A stretch of DNA of 64,000 bases from Desulfamplus sp. (GCA_015232555.1 JADFZJ010000007.1:1-64000); one strand, 5' to 3'; positions 18,001 to 29,536 are shown, counted from the stretch's first letter. Program-made: numbers and translations. The notes: generated by a model not told the origin, from the letters alone.

Positions 18001-20676
18001 ATGATTTATATTGATCTTATTTTAAATCTCTCACTGCTGGTCTCATTAAGCATTGTTTCAGGATTTATTGAACGGCACTATAAAACAGTAAACGTAGCTC
18101 CTACTCTTGCTCTTACTCTTCAAGGGCTTCTATTTGGAGGTGCGGCTGTATTAGGAATGATGCGTCCTCTAAATCTTGGACCTGGTCTTATATTTGATGG
18201 GCGTTCTGTAATGGTGAGTTTGTGCACACTTTTTTTTGGTCCCTTGTCAGGAGTGATTGCCGCAATTATGCCCTCTGCCTATCGTATGTATATTGGCGGG
18301 GCTGGAGCAGTAACAGGTGTGTTGGTTGTTTTTTCATCTTTTACAATAGGAATAGTTACCCGCTTCTATTTCAAACCAGAATCTAAACCCCCGCTATTTT
18401 GGCATCTCTATTTGTTTGGTTTTATTGTTCATGTTGCTATGCTTGCCATGATGTTTACCCTGCCCAAAGGTGCTGGAATGTCTGTTGTGGCAAGAATCGG
18501 TCTACCTGTAATGCTGCTTTACCCTCTTGCAACTATTCTTGCAGGCAAAATTTTATCAGATCAGATTCAATCCAGAAAGCAGATGAACGAGTTAGAACAG
18601 AGCAAAGCCTTGCTAACCTCTCTTATTAACTCTATTCACGATATAGTTTTCTTCAAAGATATAAATGGTGTTTATTTAGGGTGTAACAAAGCATTTACAG
18701 ATCATCTTGGAATACCAGTTGAAAGTATAGTTGGTAAAACAGATTACGACCTATACACCAAAGAAGATGCAGAATTTTTCAGAGAAAATGACAAAAAAAT
18801 GTTAGATTTGATGGCTCCCCGTCATAGTGAAGAGTGTATATCCTATCCTGATGGGCAAAAAAAAGTAATTGATACCATCAAAACGCCTTACTTTGATTCA
18901 ACTGGCAAACTTATAGGTATCATCGGAGTAAGCCGCGATATAAATGAAATCAGACGTGCTGAAAAAGAGCATGAGCTGAACGAATCCCGCCTGAGAAAAC
19001 TTGTTGATATTCTTAAGTATCCAGCAAATACAACACAGGAATTTCTTGATTATGCCCTTGAAAAAACCATTGAGCTTACTAAAAGTAAAATCGGCTACAT
19101 TTACCACTATCATGAAGATCGTAAAGAGTTTGTTCTGAACACATGGTCAAAAAATGTGATGCCTGAATGTAAAGTTCTTGAACCTCAATCATGCTACACT
19201 TTGGAAAAAACAGGTATTTGGGGTGAAGCTGTCAGGCAGAGTAAAGCTATTATTCTCAATGATTTCAAGGCAGATAATCCTTTAAAAAAAGGGTATCCTG
19301 AGGGGCACGTTAATCTTATAAAATTTATGACTGTTCCTATATTTAGAGGAGATAAGATTGTTGGAGTGATAGGTCTTGCCAACAAAGAGCTTGATTATGA
19401 TGAAACAGATATATTGCAGGTCTCTCTCTTGATGGATGGAATATGGGAACTGAATGAAAATAGAAGAATAGAGAAGGAGAACAGACAGATAGGATCAGAA
19501 AAGGATAAACTTCACAAGCAGCTTATACAGGCTCAAAAAATGGAGTCAGTCGGAAGGCTTGCAGGCGGTGTTGCACATGACTTTAACAATATGCTTGGCG
19601 TGATTCTTGGCAACATTGAGCTTGCTATGGAAGATATTGATACTGATCACCCTGTCTTTGCAACTCTTCAGGAGATACGGAAAGCTGCGGAACGCTCTGT
19701 TGAGCTTACACGACAACTGCTTGCATTTGCCCGTAAACAGAACATTGCCCCTGAAGTGCTTGATATAAATCAGGCAGTTGAAAGTATGATCAAGATTGTA
19801 CAAAGACTTATTGGGGAAGATATTGATCTTGTCTGGTCCCCTTGTGAAAATATATGGACTGTAAATATCGATCCTTCACAGATTGATCAGATAATTGTCA
19901 ACCTATGTGTCAATGCCCGTGATGCTATTGCTGATGTAGGTAAAATTACTATTGAAACTGGAATACAAATCTTTGATAATGCCTATTGCGATAAACACTA
20001 CGGATTTTTGCCTGGCGAGTATGTAATTCTTGCTATCAGTGACAACGGTTGCGGAATGGACAAAATAACTATTGAAAATATATTTGAGCCATTTTTCACT
20101 ACAAAGGAGATGGGCAAGGGAACTGGACTTGGACTTGCTATGGTCTATGGAATTGTGAAGCAGAACGGCGGTTTTATTAATGTTTACAGTGAGCTTAATC
20201 AGGGAACAACCTTTAAAATATACTTTCCACGTTACAAAAAGGGTGGAGATATTCTTGAGCATAAAAATCTTAACCAATCAGTTGAAAATGGCAGTGAGAC
20301 CATTCTTCTTGTTGAAGATGAATATTCAATATTGCAGCTTACCAAGATTTTACTTGAAAAGCAGGGGTATAAAGTTTTAGCCGCATCAACACCGCAGCAG
20401 GCAATAGATATAGCAAAAAGAGAGTCTGAAATTATTGAACTACTTGTGACAGATGTAGTAATGCCTACGATGAATGGACGAGAACTTGCAAAAAATATCT
20501 TAACTATATATCCTGATATTAAGGTATTATTTATGTCAGGTTACACAGCAAATGTAATTGCCCACCATGGGGTACTTGATCCTGGGGTCAATTTTCTTCA
20601 AAAGCCATTTTCTAAAGATGAGTTGGCAAATAGCGTAAGATATGCACTTACAAAGGATAGCACTTGGAAAGAATAG
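18001..20676 (+). CDS. Hybrid histidine kinase with LytS-type 5TM sensor (5TM-LYT - PAS - GAF - HisKA - HATPase - REC)
   Basis: 891 residues. Residues 1 to about 195 carry five or six hydrophobic segments with the LytS/YehU signature ([50 protein letters not shown]), a sensor of cell-envelope state or small ligands such as pyruvate in other bacteria. PAS about 205-325; GAF about 335-480 ([36 protein letters not shown]); His526 in [13 protein letters not shown]; HATPase; C-terminal receiver with Asp818 ([13 protein letters not shown]). The kinase core is close to those of the neighbours at 15438, 20771 and 24597 (shared [10 protein letters not shown] and GEDIDL..W blocks). It is likely membrane-bound. 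Confidence 0.93.
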   Translation: MIYIDLILNLSLLVSLSIVSGFIERHYKTVNVAPTLALTLQGLLFGGAAVLGMMRPLNLGPGLIFDGRSVMVSLCTLFFGPLSGVIAAIMPSAYRMYIGGAGAVTGVLVVFSSFTIGIVTRFYFKPESKPPLFWHLYLFGFIVHVAMLAMMFTLPKGAGMSVVARIGLPVMLLYPLATILAGKILSDQIQSRKQMNELEQSKALLTSLINSIHDIVFFKDINGVYLGCNKAFTDHLGIPVESIVGKTDYDLYTKEDAEFFRENDKKMLDLMAPRHSEECISYPDGQKKVIDTIKTPYFDSTGKLIGIIGVSRDINEIRRAEKEHELNESRLRKLVDILKYPANTTQEFLDYALEKTIELTKSKIGYIYHYHEDRKEFVLNTWSKNVMPECKVLEPQSCYTLEKTGIWGEAVRQSKAIILNDFKADNPLKKGYPEGHVNLIKFMTVPIFRGDKIVGVIGLANKELDYDETDILQVSLLMDGIWELNENRRIEKENRQIGSEKDKLHKQLIQAQKMESVGRLAGGVAHDFNNMLGVILGNIELAMEDIDTDHPVFATLQEIRKAAERSVELTRQLLAFARKQNIAPEVLDINQAVESMIKIVQRLIGEDIDLVWSPCENIWTVNIDPSQIDQIIVNLCVNARDAIADVGKITIETGIQIFDNAYCDKHYGFLPGEYVILAISDNGCGMDKITIENIFEPFFTTKEMGKGTGLGLAMVYGIVKQNGGFINVYSELNQGTTFKIYFPRYKKGGDILEHKNLNQSVENGSETILLVEDEYSILQLTKILLEKQGYKVLAASTPQQAIDIAKRESEIIELLVTDVVMPTMNGRELAKNILTIYPDIKVLFMSGYTANVIAHHGVLDPGVNFLQKPFSKDELANSVRYALTKDSTWKE

Positions 20677-20730
20677 AACATAAGCAGCTTGGCTACAATT
20701 ATTGTTGGATTGAAATTCCTGAACAAGAAC
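20677..20730 (+). repeat. Dispersed repeat family A, copy 3
   Basis: AACATAAGCAGCTTGGCTAC then AATTATTGTTGGATTGAAA then TTCCTGAACAAGAAC. It starts directly after the stop codon of the preceding kinase and ends about 40 bp before the next one. Confidence 0.85.
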
Positions 20731-20770
20731 TAAGTAACAGAACAAAGAACAAAAAAGATAGGAACAATTT

Positions 20771-22873
20771 ATGATCAAAAGCTCAGTTAATACTATCTAT
20801 ATTATCTGTTTTATATTGATTCTCAATTTTTTGATGCCATACCAGACTGTAAATTCTTCCGATTTGTCTGATGTAAGTTCTATTCTTACACCAGAGGAAA
20901 AAACATGGATATCTAACCATCCTGTTTTAAAAGTAAACGGGCCTAAGGCATTTCCACCATTCAGTTTTTTTGAAGATACAGGAGATGCAAAAGGTATAGC
21001 TTATGACTACCTTATGTTAATCATGGGGCAAATTGGTATCAAGTTGGAGGTTGCAAGCCCTTTGCCTTGGCCAGAAGTTCTCAATAAAGCTAAGGCAAAA
21101 GAGATTGATATTATCTCATGTGTTGCAAAAGCTCCTGACCGAGAAGAGTATCTGAGCTTTTCAGATCCATATCTTACATTTCCGTTAGTTATCATAAGCA
21201 GAAGAGAGAGTGAATTTATCGGCGGTCTTGACGATTTGAAAGGGCGTAAGGTCGCTATGGTTAAAAAAAATATTGTTTATGAATGGCTTAACAGAGATAA
21301 GATAGCGGTTGTTTCCCATTTTGAAGAGTCTGCACTTGATTGTATTAAATCTGTATCATCTGGCAAGGCTGAAGCCTATATTGATAATTTGGCAAGTGCA
21401 GTATATTTTATTGAAAAATATGGTTTAACCAACCTTAAAGTTGCTGCTCCAACTGCCTATCAGAACTATGATCTCCATATTGCTGTCCGTAAAGACTTTC
21501 CAGAACTGTCATCTATTATCAACAAACTGCTGAAAAGATTAACTTCCGACCAACATACACAGATTCGCAACAGATGGCTCTCTGTTAGATACGAATATGG
21601 AATAAGCCCTGATGATTTGAAAAGATGGGGTTTAATTATCGGCACACCTCTTTTTATTATTATTTCATTGATAATTTTCTGGAACAGAAGACTTAAACTT
21701 GAGATAGCTGAACGCAAGCGTGTTGAAAATGCTTTGAGTGAGAGCCAAAGACGGTACAGTGAAATTTTTGAAACCAGTAGAGATGGATTTGTATTTGTCG
21801 ATTCAGAAGGCAAATTTATAGATGCTAATCAGGCTTACTGCACTATGTTAGGATATACTTTGGAAGAGTTGACGCATAAAGCCAATTTTTATGAGATAAC
21901 ACCGCGAATCTGGAGAGATTGGGAACTAAAAGAGATATGGGAGAAAAGATTACTCAAAGAAGGATATTCAGGTATTTACGAGAAAGAGTATATCCGAAAA
22001 GACGGGACAATATTTCCTGTAGAATTGCAAAGTTATACTTTTTTTGATGAGTCAGGCGAACCCTATTATTTATGGGGAATAGTTAGAGATATTACCTCAC
22101 GAAATCTTGCAGAAGAGGAGCGTGAGAGACTTCGCGAACAACTATATCAAGCTCAAAAGATGGAGTCTATCGGCAGACTTGCAGGTGGTATTGCCCACGA
22201 TTTTAACAATATGCTTGGGGTGATTTTAGGACAGACAGAGCTTGCTATGGCTCAGATTCACGATGTTGCGCTTCTTAAAAACAAACTTACACAGATTCGT
22301 AATGCTACTGAACGCTCGATGAATCTGACACGTCAGTTACTCGCTTATGCCAGAAAACAGACAATAACCCCAAAAGTTGTTAATATCAACGAGTTACTTG
22401 AAGGAATGCTAAAAGTGTTGAGAGACCTTATGGGAAACCACATAGAGATTATCCTTCTGCCTGATTATGCACTCTGGCTGGTTAAGATTGATCCTACCCA
22501 GCTTGACCAGATATTGACCAATTTGTGCGTAAATGCAAGAGATGCCATATCAGGCAACGGTAAAGTAACCATAGAAACAGAGAATACAGTTTGTGATCAA
22601 GAGTATTGTGATGCTAACCCTGGTGTAACTGCTGGAGAATATGTTCAGCTTATAGTCTCTGATGATGGGTGCGGTATGGAGAGAGAGTATCTTGAGAAAA
22701 TCTTTGAGCCGTTTTTTACTACCAAAGAGGTCGGAAAGGGAACTGGTCTCGGTCTTGCTACAGTTTATGGTATCGTAAAGCAGAATCAAGGCTTTATCAA
22801 GGTTGACAGCAAACTTGATATGGGAACAACTTTTAGAATTTATTTTCCAAGATGTAACTGTTCTGAATCATGA
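20771..22873 (+). CDS. Sensor histidine kinase with periplasmic solute-binding domain (SBP_bac_3 - TM - PAS - HisKA - HATPase)
   Basis: 700 residues. Signal/anchor segment at about 5-25, then a family 3 periplasmic binding domain about 40-275 ([54 protein letters not shown]), TM about 287-307, PAS about 330-455, His476 in [13 protein letters not shown], and an HATPase domain that ends the protein. There is no attached receiver, unlike its neighbours, so it needs a partner in trans, perhaps the receiver-bearing kinases alongside. BvgS/EvgS-type kinases sense through such domains, often small acids or amino acids. The ligand is unknown. Confidence 0.92.
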   Translation: MIKSSVNTIYIICFILILNFLMPYQTVNSSDLSDVSSILTPEEKTWISNHPVLKVNGPKAFPPFSFFEDTGDAKGIAYDYLMLIMGQIGIKLEVASPLPWPEVLNKAKAKEIDIISCVAKAPDREEYLSFSDPYLTFPLVIISRRESEFIGGLDDLKGRKVAMVKKNIVYEWLNRDKIAVVSHFEESALDCIKSVSSGKAEAYIDNLASAVYFIEKYGLTNLKVAAPTAYQNYDLHIAVRKDFPELSSIINKLLKRLTSDQHTQIRNRWLSVRYEYGISPDDLKRWGLIIGTPLFIIISLIIFWNRRLKLEIAERKRVENALSESQRRYSEIFETSRDGFVFVDSEGKFIDANQAYCTMLGYTLEELTHKANFYEITPRIWRDWELKEIWEKRLLKEGYSGIYEKEYIRKDGTIFPVELQSYTFFDESGEPYYLWGIVRDITSRNLAEEERERLREQLYQAQKMESIGRLAGGIAHDFNNMLGVILGQTELAMAQIHDVALLKNKLTQIRNATERSMNLTRQLLAYARKQTITPKVVNINELLEGMLKVLRDLMGNHIEIILLPDYALWLVKIDPTQLDQILTNLCVNARDAISGNGKVTIETENTVCDQEYCDANPGVTAGEYVQLIVSDDGCGMEREYLEKIFEPFFTTKEVGKGTGLGLATVYGIVKQNQGFIKVDSKLDMGTTFRIYFPRCNCSES

Positions 22874-22979
22874 TTAGAGTGTAATGGTTAAAAAGATAAC
22901 GAAAGGAAGTTTTCATCATTCTGACCAAATAGGTAAGAATGAGTAAGAAAAATAGAACAGCTAAAGGTTATTTTTTAAT

Positions 22980-24575
22980 ATGATTAAAAATTTTGTGCAA
23001 TATATTGAGTTGGAAGAACCAAGACTTGGCAACAACACAGCAGATGTTGAGAGGCTTAAAGCTGCTCTTGCAAAGAATATTGGAACTATTGAAAAAGGGA
23101 GAGGATATCCTGAGAACGAGCGTATCCAAGAAAAGTTCTATTTTCCCACAACTCTTGCAGCAGATATTCCTTTAAAGCTAAGGCAGTGGAACCATAAGGC
23201 AAAGGTTGTTCTTTTCAAAGACTCTATGGGCTGGAGAGTTGTTGATGTTCTTGCTCCTGAAAGGGATAATCCAGTATTTGGCGTTGCAGTTGACCTTGGA
23301 ACAACACGTATAGTGCTTCGTCTTATCAACCTTGAGACTCTCGCCTCTTGTGGGGAGATTGGATTTGATAACCCTCAAGCAAAAATTGCACCTGATGTAC
23401 TTGCAAGGATTCATCACGCACGCACAGAAGATGGATTAAAGGAGCTTCAACAGCTTGTCATATCTGACATGAATCAGCATATCCATGAACTTTGCAAAAA
23501 TTATCTTTTTAGTAACCATATTGATGATTCTGAATCTCTTCTTATTGCCCACTCTATACATCTGCTTACAGTTGCTGGAAACAGTGCTATGACACATCTG
23601 TTTCTTGGGATTGATCCATCTTTTCTAATTCGAGAACCCTATATTCCAGCAGTAAATGTACCAGAACCTCTTGATGCACGAGAGCTTGGAATTGAGATTA
23701 ATCAGCGTGGTATGGTCTATCTGTTTCCCAATATTGGTTCATATTTTGGCGGCGATCTTATCTCAGGGATACTCTTTGCACAACTGCACAAAAAAGATTC
23801 CCCCTGTATAATGGTAGATGTTGGAACAAATGCCGAAGTTATTGTTGGATACCGTGACTGGCTTATTGCCTGTGCAGGTGCTGCTGGTCCTGCTCTTGAA
23901 GGTGGAATTAGCAATATGGGCATGACCGCAAAACCAGGGGTTATCGATCGGATAAAGATCGATCCAGTAACTGGTGTTGTTGATGTCCACACTATTGATG
24001 ATAAACCGCCAATTGGTATATGCGGGTCAGGCATGATCGATTTGGCAGCAGAACTTTTTATATCTGGAATGCTTGATATAAGGGGTAAATTTGTGCCTGA
24101 GCGTTGCAAAGATAGATATTTTGAAAAAGATGGAGTCGGCTCTTTTCGTGTGGCAGGTGGTATTGTATTGAGTCAAGTTGAGATGAACTCTTTAACAAGC
24201 TCTAAAGCTGCCATGTACTCTATTTTACAGGTTATTATCGAAAAGACAGCGGGTTTGCAGTTTGATGATCTTGCAAAATTTTATGTTGCAGGCACTTTTG
24301 GCTCTTTTATAAATCCTAAATCTGCAATATCAATCGGTATGCTGCCTGATATACCTATTGATAAATTTGAAGTTTTGGGGAACTCTTCACTTGAAGGGGC
24401 TGCAAAACTTCTGATAAATCCAGACGCATTTGACGAGATTGAACAGATAAGGCAGTCAATAACCTATATTGAACTTAATGTAAATCAGGAGTTTATGAAC
24501 ATATTCAGCGGTGCAAAGTTCTATCCTCATACTGATATTTCAAGATTTCCGTCTGTGAAATCTCTCTCTCTTTAA
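22980..24575 (+). CDS. RACo-like ASKHA protein (corrinoid reductive activator family) without the ferredoxin domain
   Basis: 531 residues. In RACo/RamA-type proteins an ASKHA ATPase domain drives electron transfer to the Co(II) corrinoid of methyltransferase systems. Seen: linker EEPRLGNNTADVERLKAAL, phosphate loops VAVDLGTTRIVLRLI and MVDVGTNAEVIVG, AGAAGPALEGG, and C-terminal VAGTFGSFINPKSAISIGMLPD. In typical members a 2Fe-2S domain of about 100 residues precedes the linker; here the ATG is only 6 residues before it and the 106 bp upstream encode no Cys-rich domain. It could be a truncated gene, a variant that uses a separate ferredoxin, or a non-redox ASKHA protein. It sits between two solute-binding-domain kinases. 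The Shine-Dalgarno is weak. Confidence 0.88.
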   Translation: MIKNFVQYIELEEPRLGNNTADVERLKAALAKNIGTIEKGRGYPENERIQEKFYFPTTLAADIPLKLRQWNHKAKVVLFKDSMGWRVVDVLAPERDNPVFGVAVDLGTTRIVLRLINLETLASCGEIGFDNPQAKIAPDVLARIHHARTEDGLKELQQLVISDMNQHIHELCKNYLFSNHIDDSESLLIAHSIHLLTVAGNSAMTHLFLGIDPSFLIREPYIPAVNVPEPLDARELGIEINQRGMVYLFPNIGSYFGGDLISGILFAQLHKKDSPCIMVDVGTNAEVIVGYRDWLIACAGAAGPALEGGISNMGMTAKPGVIDRIKIDPVTGVVDVHTIDDKPPIGICGSGMIDLAAELFISGMLDIRGKFVPERCKDRYFEKDGVGSFRVAGGIVLSQVEMNSLTSSKAAMYSILQVIIEKTAGLQFDDLAKFYVAGTFGSFINPKSAISIGMLPDIPIDKFEVLGNSSLEGAAKLLINPDAFDEIEQIRQSITYIELNVNQEFMNIFSGAKFYPHTDISRFPSVKSLSL

Positions 24576-24596
24576 GTAATATTTAAGCGAACTTCT

Positions 24597-27209
24597 ATGA
24601 CAAAGCAGACAAAATTTAACAGAAGAATTTTAATGATGCTGAAAAATTGCATAGCTCTATTTGCTCTCATTAGCATATCGTTTAATATATCTTTTGCACA
24701 TCCAACACAAAATATTGATGCAAAAGAAGATCTAAATTCGGGAAATATTTCAAACTCTGCAAATATTCCAAATTCAGTAAAACTCACTGATCTTGAAAAA
24801 GAGTGGATAAAGGCACATCCAGTAATTCGCCTTGCACCTGATCCTGAGTTTCAGCCGATTGAATTTTTTGATGAAAATGGCAATTATACAGGTATTGGTG
24901 CTGATTATGTGAGGCTGATCGAGCAGAAACTTGGTATAAAGTTTCAAATTGTCCGTTGTAAAAATTGGGATGAGGTAATTGAACAGGCAAAAAACAGAGA
25001 AGTTGATGTCTTAGGAAATGCTGTCAAAACTCCTCAACGAGAGGAGTATTTGCTCTTTCCCACACCTTATCTCAAAATACCGTCAGTTATTATTGTCAGA
25101 AATAAGGTTACTGCAAATCTCACTTTTGAGATGTTAAAAGGTATGAATGTTGTAATGGTCTCCGGCTATGGCTATGTTGATCTTCTCCGCAATAAATATC
25201 CTGAAATTAATATCGAACTTCTTCCTGATCTTAAATCCGCATTAAGAAAAGTCTCTTTTGGTATGGCAGATGCCTTTGTAGGTGATCTTGCCACAGCAAG
25301 TTTTTATATAGAATCAGAAGGTATCTCAAATTTAAGACTTGCTGGAGAGACTGAACCACCAAACATTTCAGGTTTTGCTGTCCGCTCTGACTGGCTTGCA
25401 CTGAGCGAGATTTTAGAAAAAGGTATAGCTCTTTTAACTGAAGAGGAGCAGAAGGAAATTTTCAGCAGATGGATCCGTTTAGGACCAGAACCCGGGGTTA
25501 CAATGGCTCAACTCAAAAAGATAATCCTGATAATAATTAGTATTGTGTTCATTATTATTGTTATATTTTTGTTCTGGAACCGAATGTTGCAAAGTGTAGT
25601 AAGACTTAAAACCGAAGATTTAAGAAAAGAGATTGAAGAGCGTAAACATGCAGAAAGTGCACTTATAAAGAGCGAAGCTCATCTTAGGGCACTAATTAAA
25701 ACAATTCCCGATCTTGTGTGGTTTAAAGATATTGACGGAATTTACCTTGCCTGTAATCTGAAGTTTGAAAATTTTGTAAATATGGAAGAGAAAGATGTTA
25801 TAGGAAAAACTGATTACGATTTGGTACCAAAAGAGATGGCAGATATATATAGAAGAGACGATAAGATATCTATGGAACAGAGAACTATATTTATACGAGA
25901 AGAACAACTTACATACCATGATGGACATACTGAAATTGTCGAAACTATAAAGACGCCTTTTTACGGAAGCGATGGGCATGTTATCGGAGTGCTTGGAATT
26001 GCCCGTGATATAACAGAGCGAAAAAAGGCAGAGGAGGAGAGACAGAAACTTCAAGAGCAGCTTTTTCAAGCTCGAAAGATGGACGCTATAGGTCATCTTG
26101 CAGGTGGAGTTGCCCACGATTTTAATAACATGCTGTCAATAATTATAGGGCGAACAGAATTGGCAAGATTAAGTATATCTGTCTCTGATCCGCTTTATAA
26201 TTCTCTGTTTGAAATAGAATCTGTAGCTAAACGTTCTGCTGATCTGACTAATCAACTTCTTGCTTTTGCACGAAAACAGACAATAGCTCCTCAAGTAATC
26301 AATCTTAATAACTCTATTGAAGAAATGCTAAATATGTTGAGACGGCTTATAGGCGAAGATATTGAGTTTGTTTGGAGACCTTTTTCTGAGTTGTTTTTAG
26401 TAAAAATGGATACTGCCCAGCTTGACCAAGTTTTTGCCAATCTCATTATTAATGCAAGAGATGCTATAATAAACGGTGGTGGTAAAATCATTATAGAGAC
26501 CAATAACGTAATAGTTGATAATAGTTACTGTGAATTAAATTCTTGCTCTATACCAGGTGAGTATGTCGTTATGGCAGTGAGCGACAACGGCTGTGGTATG
26601 GATAAAAAGACTTTGGATAATATTTTTGAACCATTTTTCACAACTAAAGAGCTTGGCAAAGGGACAGGTCTTGGACTTGCAACAATATACGGTATTGTTA
26701 AACAGAACGGTGGTTTCATAAATGTTTATAGCGAATTGGGGAGCGGAACTACTTTTAGAATATACCTGCCTCGAATTTATGATGAAGAAAATCAAAGAGA
26801 GCTTGCTTCATATGAAATTGTTGATAAAGAGGCAATGGGCGGAACTGAGACCATACTGCTGGTAGAGGATGAATCAGCAATCTTAGAAGTCAGCCAAGTA
26901 ATGCTTGAGATGCTGGGGTATAACGTAATTGCTGCTGATCGACCTGACGAAGCTATTCGTTTAGCAAACGACTACAAAGGAGAAATTGATCTGCTGATTA
27001 CTGACGTTATAATGCCTGAAATGAACGGTCAGGAGGTTGCCAATAAACTTCGCTCTATTTTTCCAGACATCAAACTTATGTTCATGTCTGGTTACACTGC
27101 CAATGTTATATCTCATCATGGGGTTCTTGATAGTGGAGTAAATTTTATCCAAAAACCCTTCTCTATGAAAGAACTCGCAGAAAAGGTAAGATGGACAATA
27201 TTGACTTAG
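24597..27209 (+). CDS. Hybrid histidine kinase with solute-binding domain (SBP_bac_3 - TM - PAS - HisKA - HATPase - REC)
   Basis: 870 residues. Signal peptide about 1-35, an N/S-rich spacer to 60, family 3 binding domain about 62-300 (LTDLEKEWIKAHPVIRLAPDPEFQPIEFFDENGNY), TM about 305-326, PAS about 360-475 (LVWFKDIDGIYLACN, nearly the same motif as in the kinase at 18001), His507 in [13 protein letters not shown], HATPase, and C-terminal receiver with Asp803 (LLITDVIMPEMNG). It is a close relative of the kinase at 20771 plus a receiver, suggesting duplication with domain gain or loss. Its 3' end overlaps the next gene by 19 bp. Confidence 0.93.
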   Translation: MTKQTKFNRRILMMLKNCIALFALISISFNISFAHPTQNIDAKEDLNSGNISNSANIPNSVKLTDLEKEWIKAHPVIRLAPDPEFQPIEFFDENGNYTGIGADYVRLIEQKLGIKFQIVRCKNWDEVIEQAKNREVDVLGNAVKTPQREEYLLFPTPYLKIPSVIIVRNKVTANLTFEMLKGMNVVMVSGYGYVDLLRNKYPEINIELLPDLKSALRKVSFGMADAFVGDLATASFYIESEGISNLRLAGETEPPNISGFAVRSDWLALSEILEKGIALLTEEEQKEIFSRWIRLGPEPGVTMAQLKKIILIIISIVFIIIVIFLFWNRMLQSVVRLKTEDLRKEIEERKHAESALIKSEAHLRALIKTIPDLVWFKDIDGIYLACNLKFENFVNMEEKDVIGKTDYDLVPKEMADIYRRDDKISMEQRTIFIREEQLTYHDGHTEIVETIKTPFYGSDGHVIGVLGIARDITERKKAEEERQKLQEQLFQARKMDAIGHLAGGVAHDFNNMLSIIIGRTELARLSISVSDPLYNSLFEIESVAKRSADLTNQLLAFARKQTIAPQVINLNNSIEEMLNMLRRLIGEDIEFVWRPFSELFLVKMDTAQLDQVFANLIINARDAIINGGGKIIIETNNVIVDNSYCELNSCSIPGEYVVMAVSDNGCGMDKKTLDNIFEPFFTTKELGKGTGLGLATIYGIVKQNGGFINVYSELGSGTTFRIYLPRIYDEENQRELASYEIVDKEAMGGTETILLVEDESAILEVSQVMLEMLGYNVIAADRPDEAIRLANDYKGEIDLLITDVIMPEMNGQEVANKLRSIFPDIKLMFMSGYTANVISHHGVLDSGVNFIQKPFSMKELAEKVRWTILT

Positions 27210-29482
27210 AAAAGAGCAGGCGGAAAAAAGAGCTGATAATGATAGCTGTTATTTTGCTCACTGTTTCTCTTCTCACCTTTGCTGAAATGAAGATAACTGG
27301 TCTTGGTGAGGCTATTCCTGTATCAAATGCTGTGTTGATGTTTATTCTTATCAACACCAACCTTTTACTCCTGCTTGCCCTTATTCTCCTTGTATTCAGA
27401 AATTTAGCCAAACTATACTATGAAAAAAAGAGCAAAATACTTGGAAGTAAATTTAAAACAAAATTAGTTGCTGCATTTATAACTCTCTCACTTGTTCCAA
27501 CAAGTGTTCTCTTTTTTTTCTCCATCCATTTTATCTCAACAAGTCTTGCATTCTGGTTCAATGCTCCTGTAGAGCAGGCACTTGTGAACTCTCTATCAGT
27601 GGGGAGGCTTCTTTACAAACATTTAGAAAATAAAAATATCTATTTTGCAGAACGGGCTGTAGAGCATATAGATACGGACAATTTTTTATCTCCTGATAAG
27701 AAAGATACCTTGAATCTTTATGGCGATGTACTCCGCCGAACCTTTGATCTTCATGCTCTGGAGATATATAAAAAAGATGGCAGCCGTGTAATTGTATCAC
27801 TCTCGCCCGATATTGCTACGCTTGATCCTATGACTACTGATGCTCTTATGCAGGTTGATCCTTTGACTGGCACAAAAACATTTTCCGAGCATATACCTAC
27901 AGGCGAGATAATCAAAACAGTTGCGATCATACCTTCAGGTTCTACTGTTGAAAAGGCTCGTGCATTTCTCGTTGCTTCTGCACTAATCTCTTCTGAACTC
28001 TCCTCTCATCTTGCATCTATATCCAAAGGGGTGGAGGAGTATCAGCAGCTTACTATGATTAAAAAACCTGTGCAGTTATCAAATTATATTGCTCTTTCCA
28101 TAGTTGCACTTTTAGTCGTCTTTTGTGCCATCTGGTTTGGATTTCATCTTGCAAAATCAATTACCATTCCAATTATGAAATTTGCAGAAGGCACTCAAAG
28201 GGTAACTCAAGGAGATTTGAGTTATACCATAGATTTTGAAGGGGATGACGAAATCGCAACGCTTGTTGACTCGTTTAACTCCATGACAAGAGAGCTTGCA
28301 AGCGGCAGGGCAAAACTTGCAGAGTCAAAGAAGATGGTGGAAAAACAGAATGAAGAGATTGAGAAGAGCAGGCAGTACATGGAGATTGTATTAAGAAACA
28401 TATCTGCTGGTGTAATCTCTGTTGACCGTGACGGAATTATTACAACCATAAACAAAGCTGCTGAAAAGATGCTTAACATCATCAGCGAAAATATACTTAA
28501 CCGCCACTATCGGGAGACCTTAAAAGATGAACTTTTAGAGTTAGCTGAAAAAATTTATAGGGAGATACCATCTTCATTAAATCATGTTCAGCTTCCTCTC
28601 ACTTTTACAATAAACGGCTCCCCAAGATATTTTCTTGCACATTTCACGGCTTTAAGGGCTGAAGGTTTAGATAATAAGCAGCAACGCCCCCATGATGCTG
28701 ATGTAATTAATAGCGGAAGTAATACAGAAAACAGTAACAGGCTGAATGTAGATGCAAATACAGTAGAGATCGTAGGCACAGTAATGGTGTTTGATGATGT
28801 AACGGAACTTGAAAAAGCACAGCGTATTGTGGCATGGCGTGAAGTCGCCCGCCGTATTGCCCATGAGGTTAAAAATCCTCTTACACCCATAAAGCTGTCA
28901 GCCCAGAGGTTAAAACGGAAATACTCGAAAATTATTCAAGAGGATGTTTTTGATCAATGTACAGAGACAATTGTTGAGCACGTTGATCTTATCAGAAATC
29001 TTGTGAACGAATTTTCAACCTTTGCAAAATTTCCTGATACAAGGATGGTTTCAGCAAGAATAGAGACTATTATTCAAGAGACTATTGCCCTTTATAAGGA
29101 GGGACTTGAGAATGTGGATATACAATTTTCATATCCATCTGATCTTCCAGAGCTTCAACTTGATCGCCAGCAGATGAAACAGGCATTTATAAATCTTTTT
29201 GACAATGCTGTTGCTGCACTAAATAAACATGGCACAATCAACATTGATATTACTTATGACCGTATCTTGAAATTTGTAAGAATTGAGATGGCTGATAATG
29301 GAAAAGGTATTTCAGATAACGAAAAGACAAGGCTGTTTGAGCCTTATTTCTCGACTAAAAAGTCAGGCATGGGTTTAGGTCTTGCTATTGTAAACTCAAT
29401 CATTACCGATCATAAGGGGATGATAAGGGTTCAAGATAATAAACCCACAGGTGCAAAGTTTATTATAGAGCTGCCTGTCTAA
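27191..29482 (+). CDS. NtrY-type sensor histidine kinase
   Basis: 763 residues. NtrY architecture: TMs near 15-35 and 45-70, TM near 88-115 (LVAAFITLSLVPTSVLFFFS), an extracytoplasmic loop, TM near 300-322, HAMP about 322-375, PAS about 400-460, HisKA with His558 (RIAHEVKNPLTPIKLSAQRL), HATPase ending in MGLGLAIVNSIITDHKG. An N/S-rich insertion (about 497-520) separates PAS and HisKA. NtrY normally pairs with the sigma-54 activator NtrX; no ntrX follows, since the next genes are convergent. The NtrC-type regulator at 33886-35250 is the nearest candidate partner but has its own adjacent kinase. The 19-bp overlap with the upstream kinase indicates one transcript. Confidence 0.92.
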   Translation: MDNIDLEKSRRKKELIMIAVILLTVSLLTFAEMKITGLGEAIPVSNAVLMFILINTNLLLLLALILLVFRNLAKLYYEKKSKILGSKFKTKLVAAFITLSLVPTSVLFFFSIHFISTSLAFWFNAPVEQALVNSLSVGRLLYKHLENKNIYFAERAVEHIDTDNFLSPDKKDTLNLYGDVLRRTFDLHALEIYKKDGSRVIVSLSPDIATLDPMTTDALMQVDPLTGTKTFSEHIPTGEIIKTVAIIPSGSTVEKARAFLVASALISSELSSHLASISKGVEEYQQLTMIKKPVQLSNYIALSIVALLVVFCAIWFGFHLAKSITIPIMKFAEGTQRVTQGDLSYTIDFEGDDEIATLVDSFNSMTRELASGRAKLAESKKMVEKQNEEIEKSRQYMEIVLRNISAGVISVDRDGIITTINKAAEKMLNIISENILNRHYRETLKDELLELAEKIYREIPSSLNHVQLPLTFTINGSPRYFLAHFTALRAEGLDNKQQRPHDADVINSGSNTENSNRLNVDANTVEIVGTVMVFDDVTELEKAQRIVAWREVARRIAHEVKNPLTPIKLSAQRLKRKYSKIIQEDVFDQCTETIVEHVDLIRNLVNEFSTFAKFPDTRMVSARIETIIQETIALYKEGLENVDIQFSYPSDLPELQLDRQQMKQAFINLFDNAVAALNKHGTINIDITYDRILKFVRIEMADNGKGISDNEKTRLFEPYFSTKKSGMGLGLAIVNSIITDHKGMIRVQDNKPTGAKFIIELPV

Positions 29483-29536
29483 GAGGAAATATTTAAGAGA
29501 CGTTTATTCTTTACAATCTTATAACTGCTTCCACTA

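Noticed and set aside
22884..22946. 20-codon frame upstream of the RACo-like gene
   Set aside because: No Cys residues, no good ribosome site and no link to the missing ferredoxin domain.
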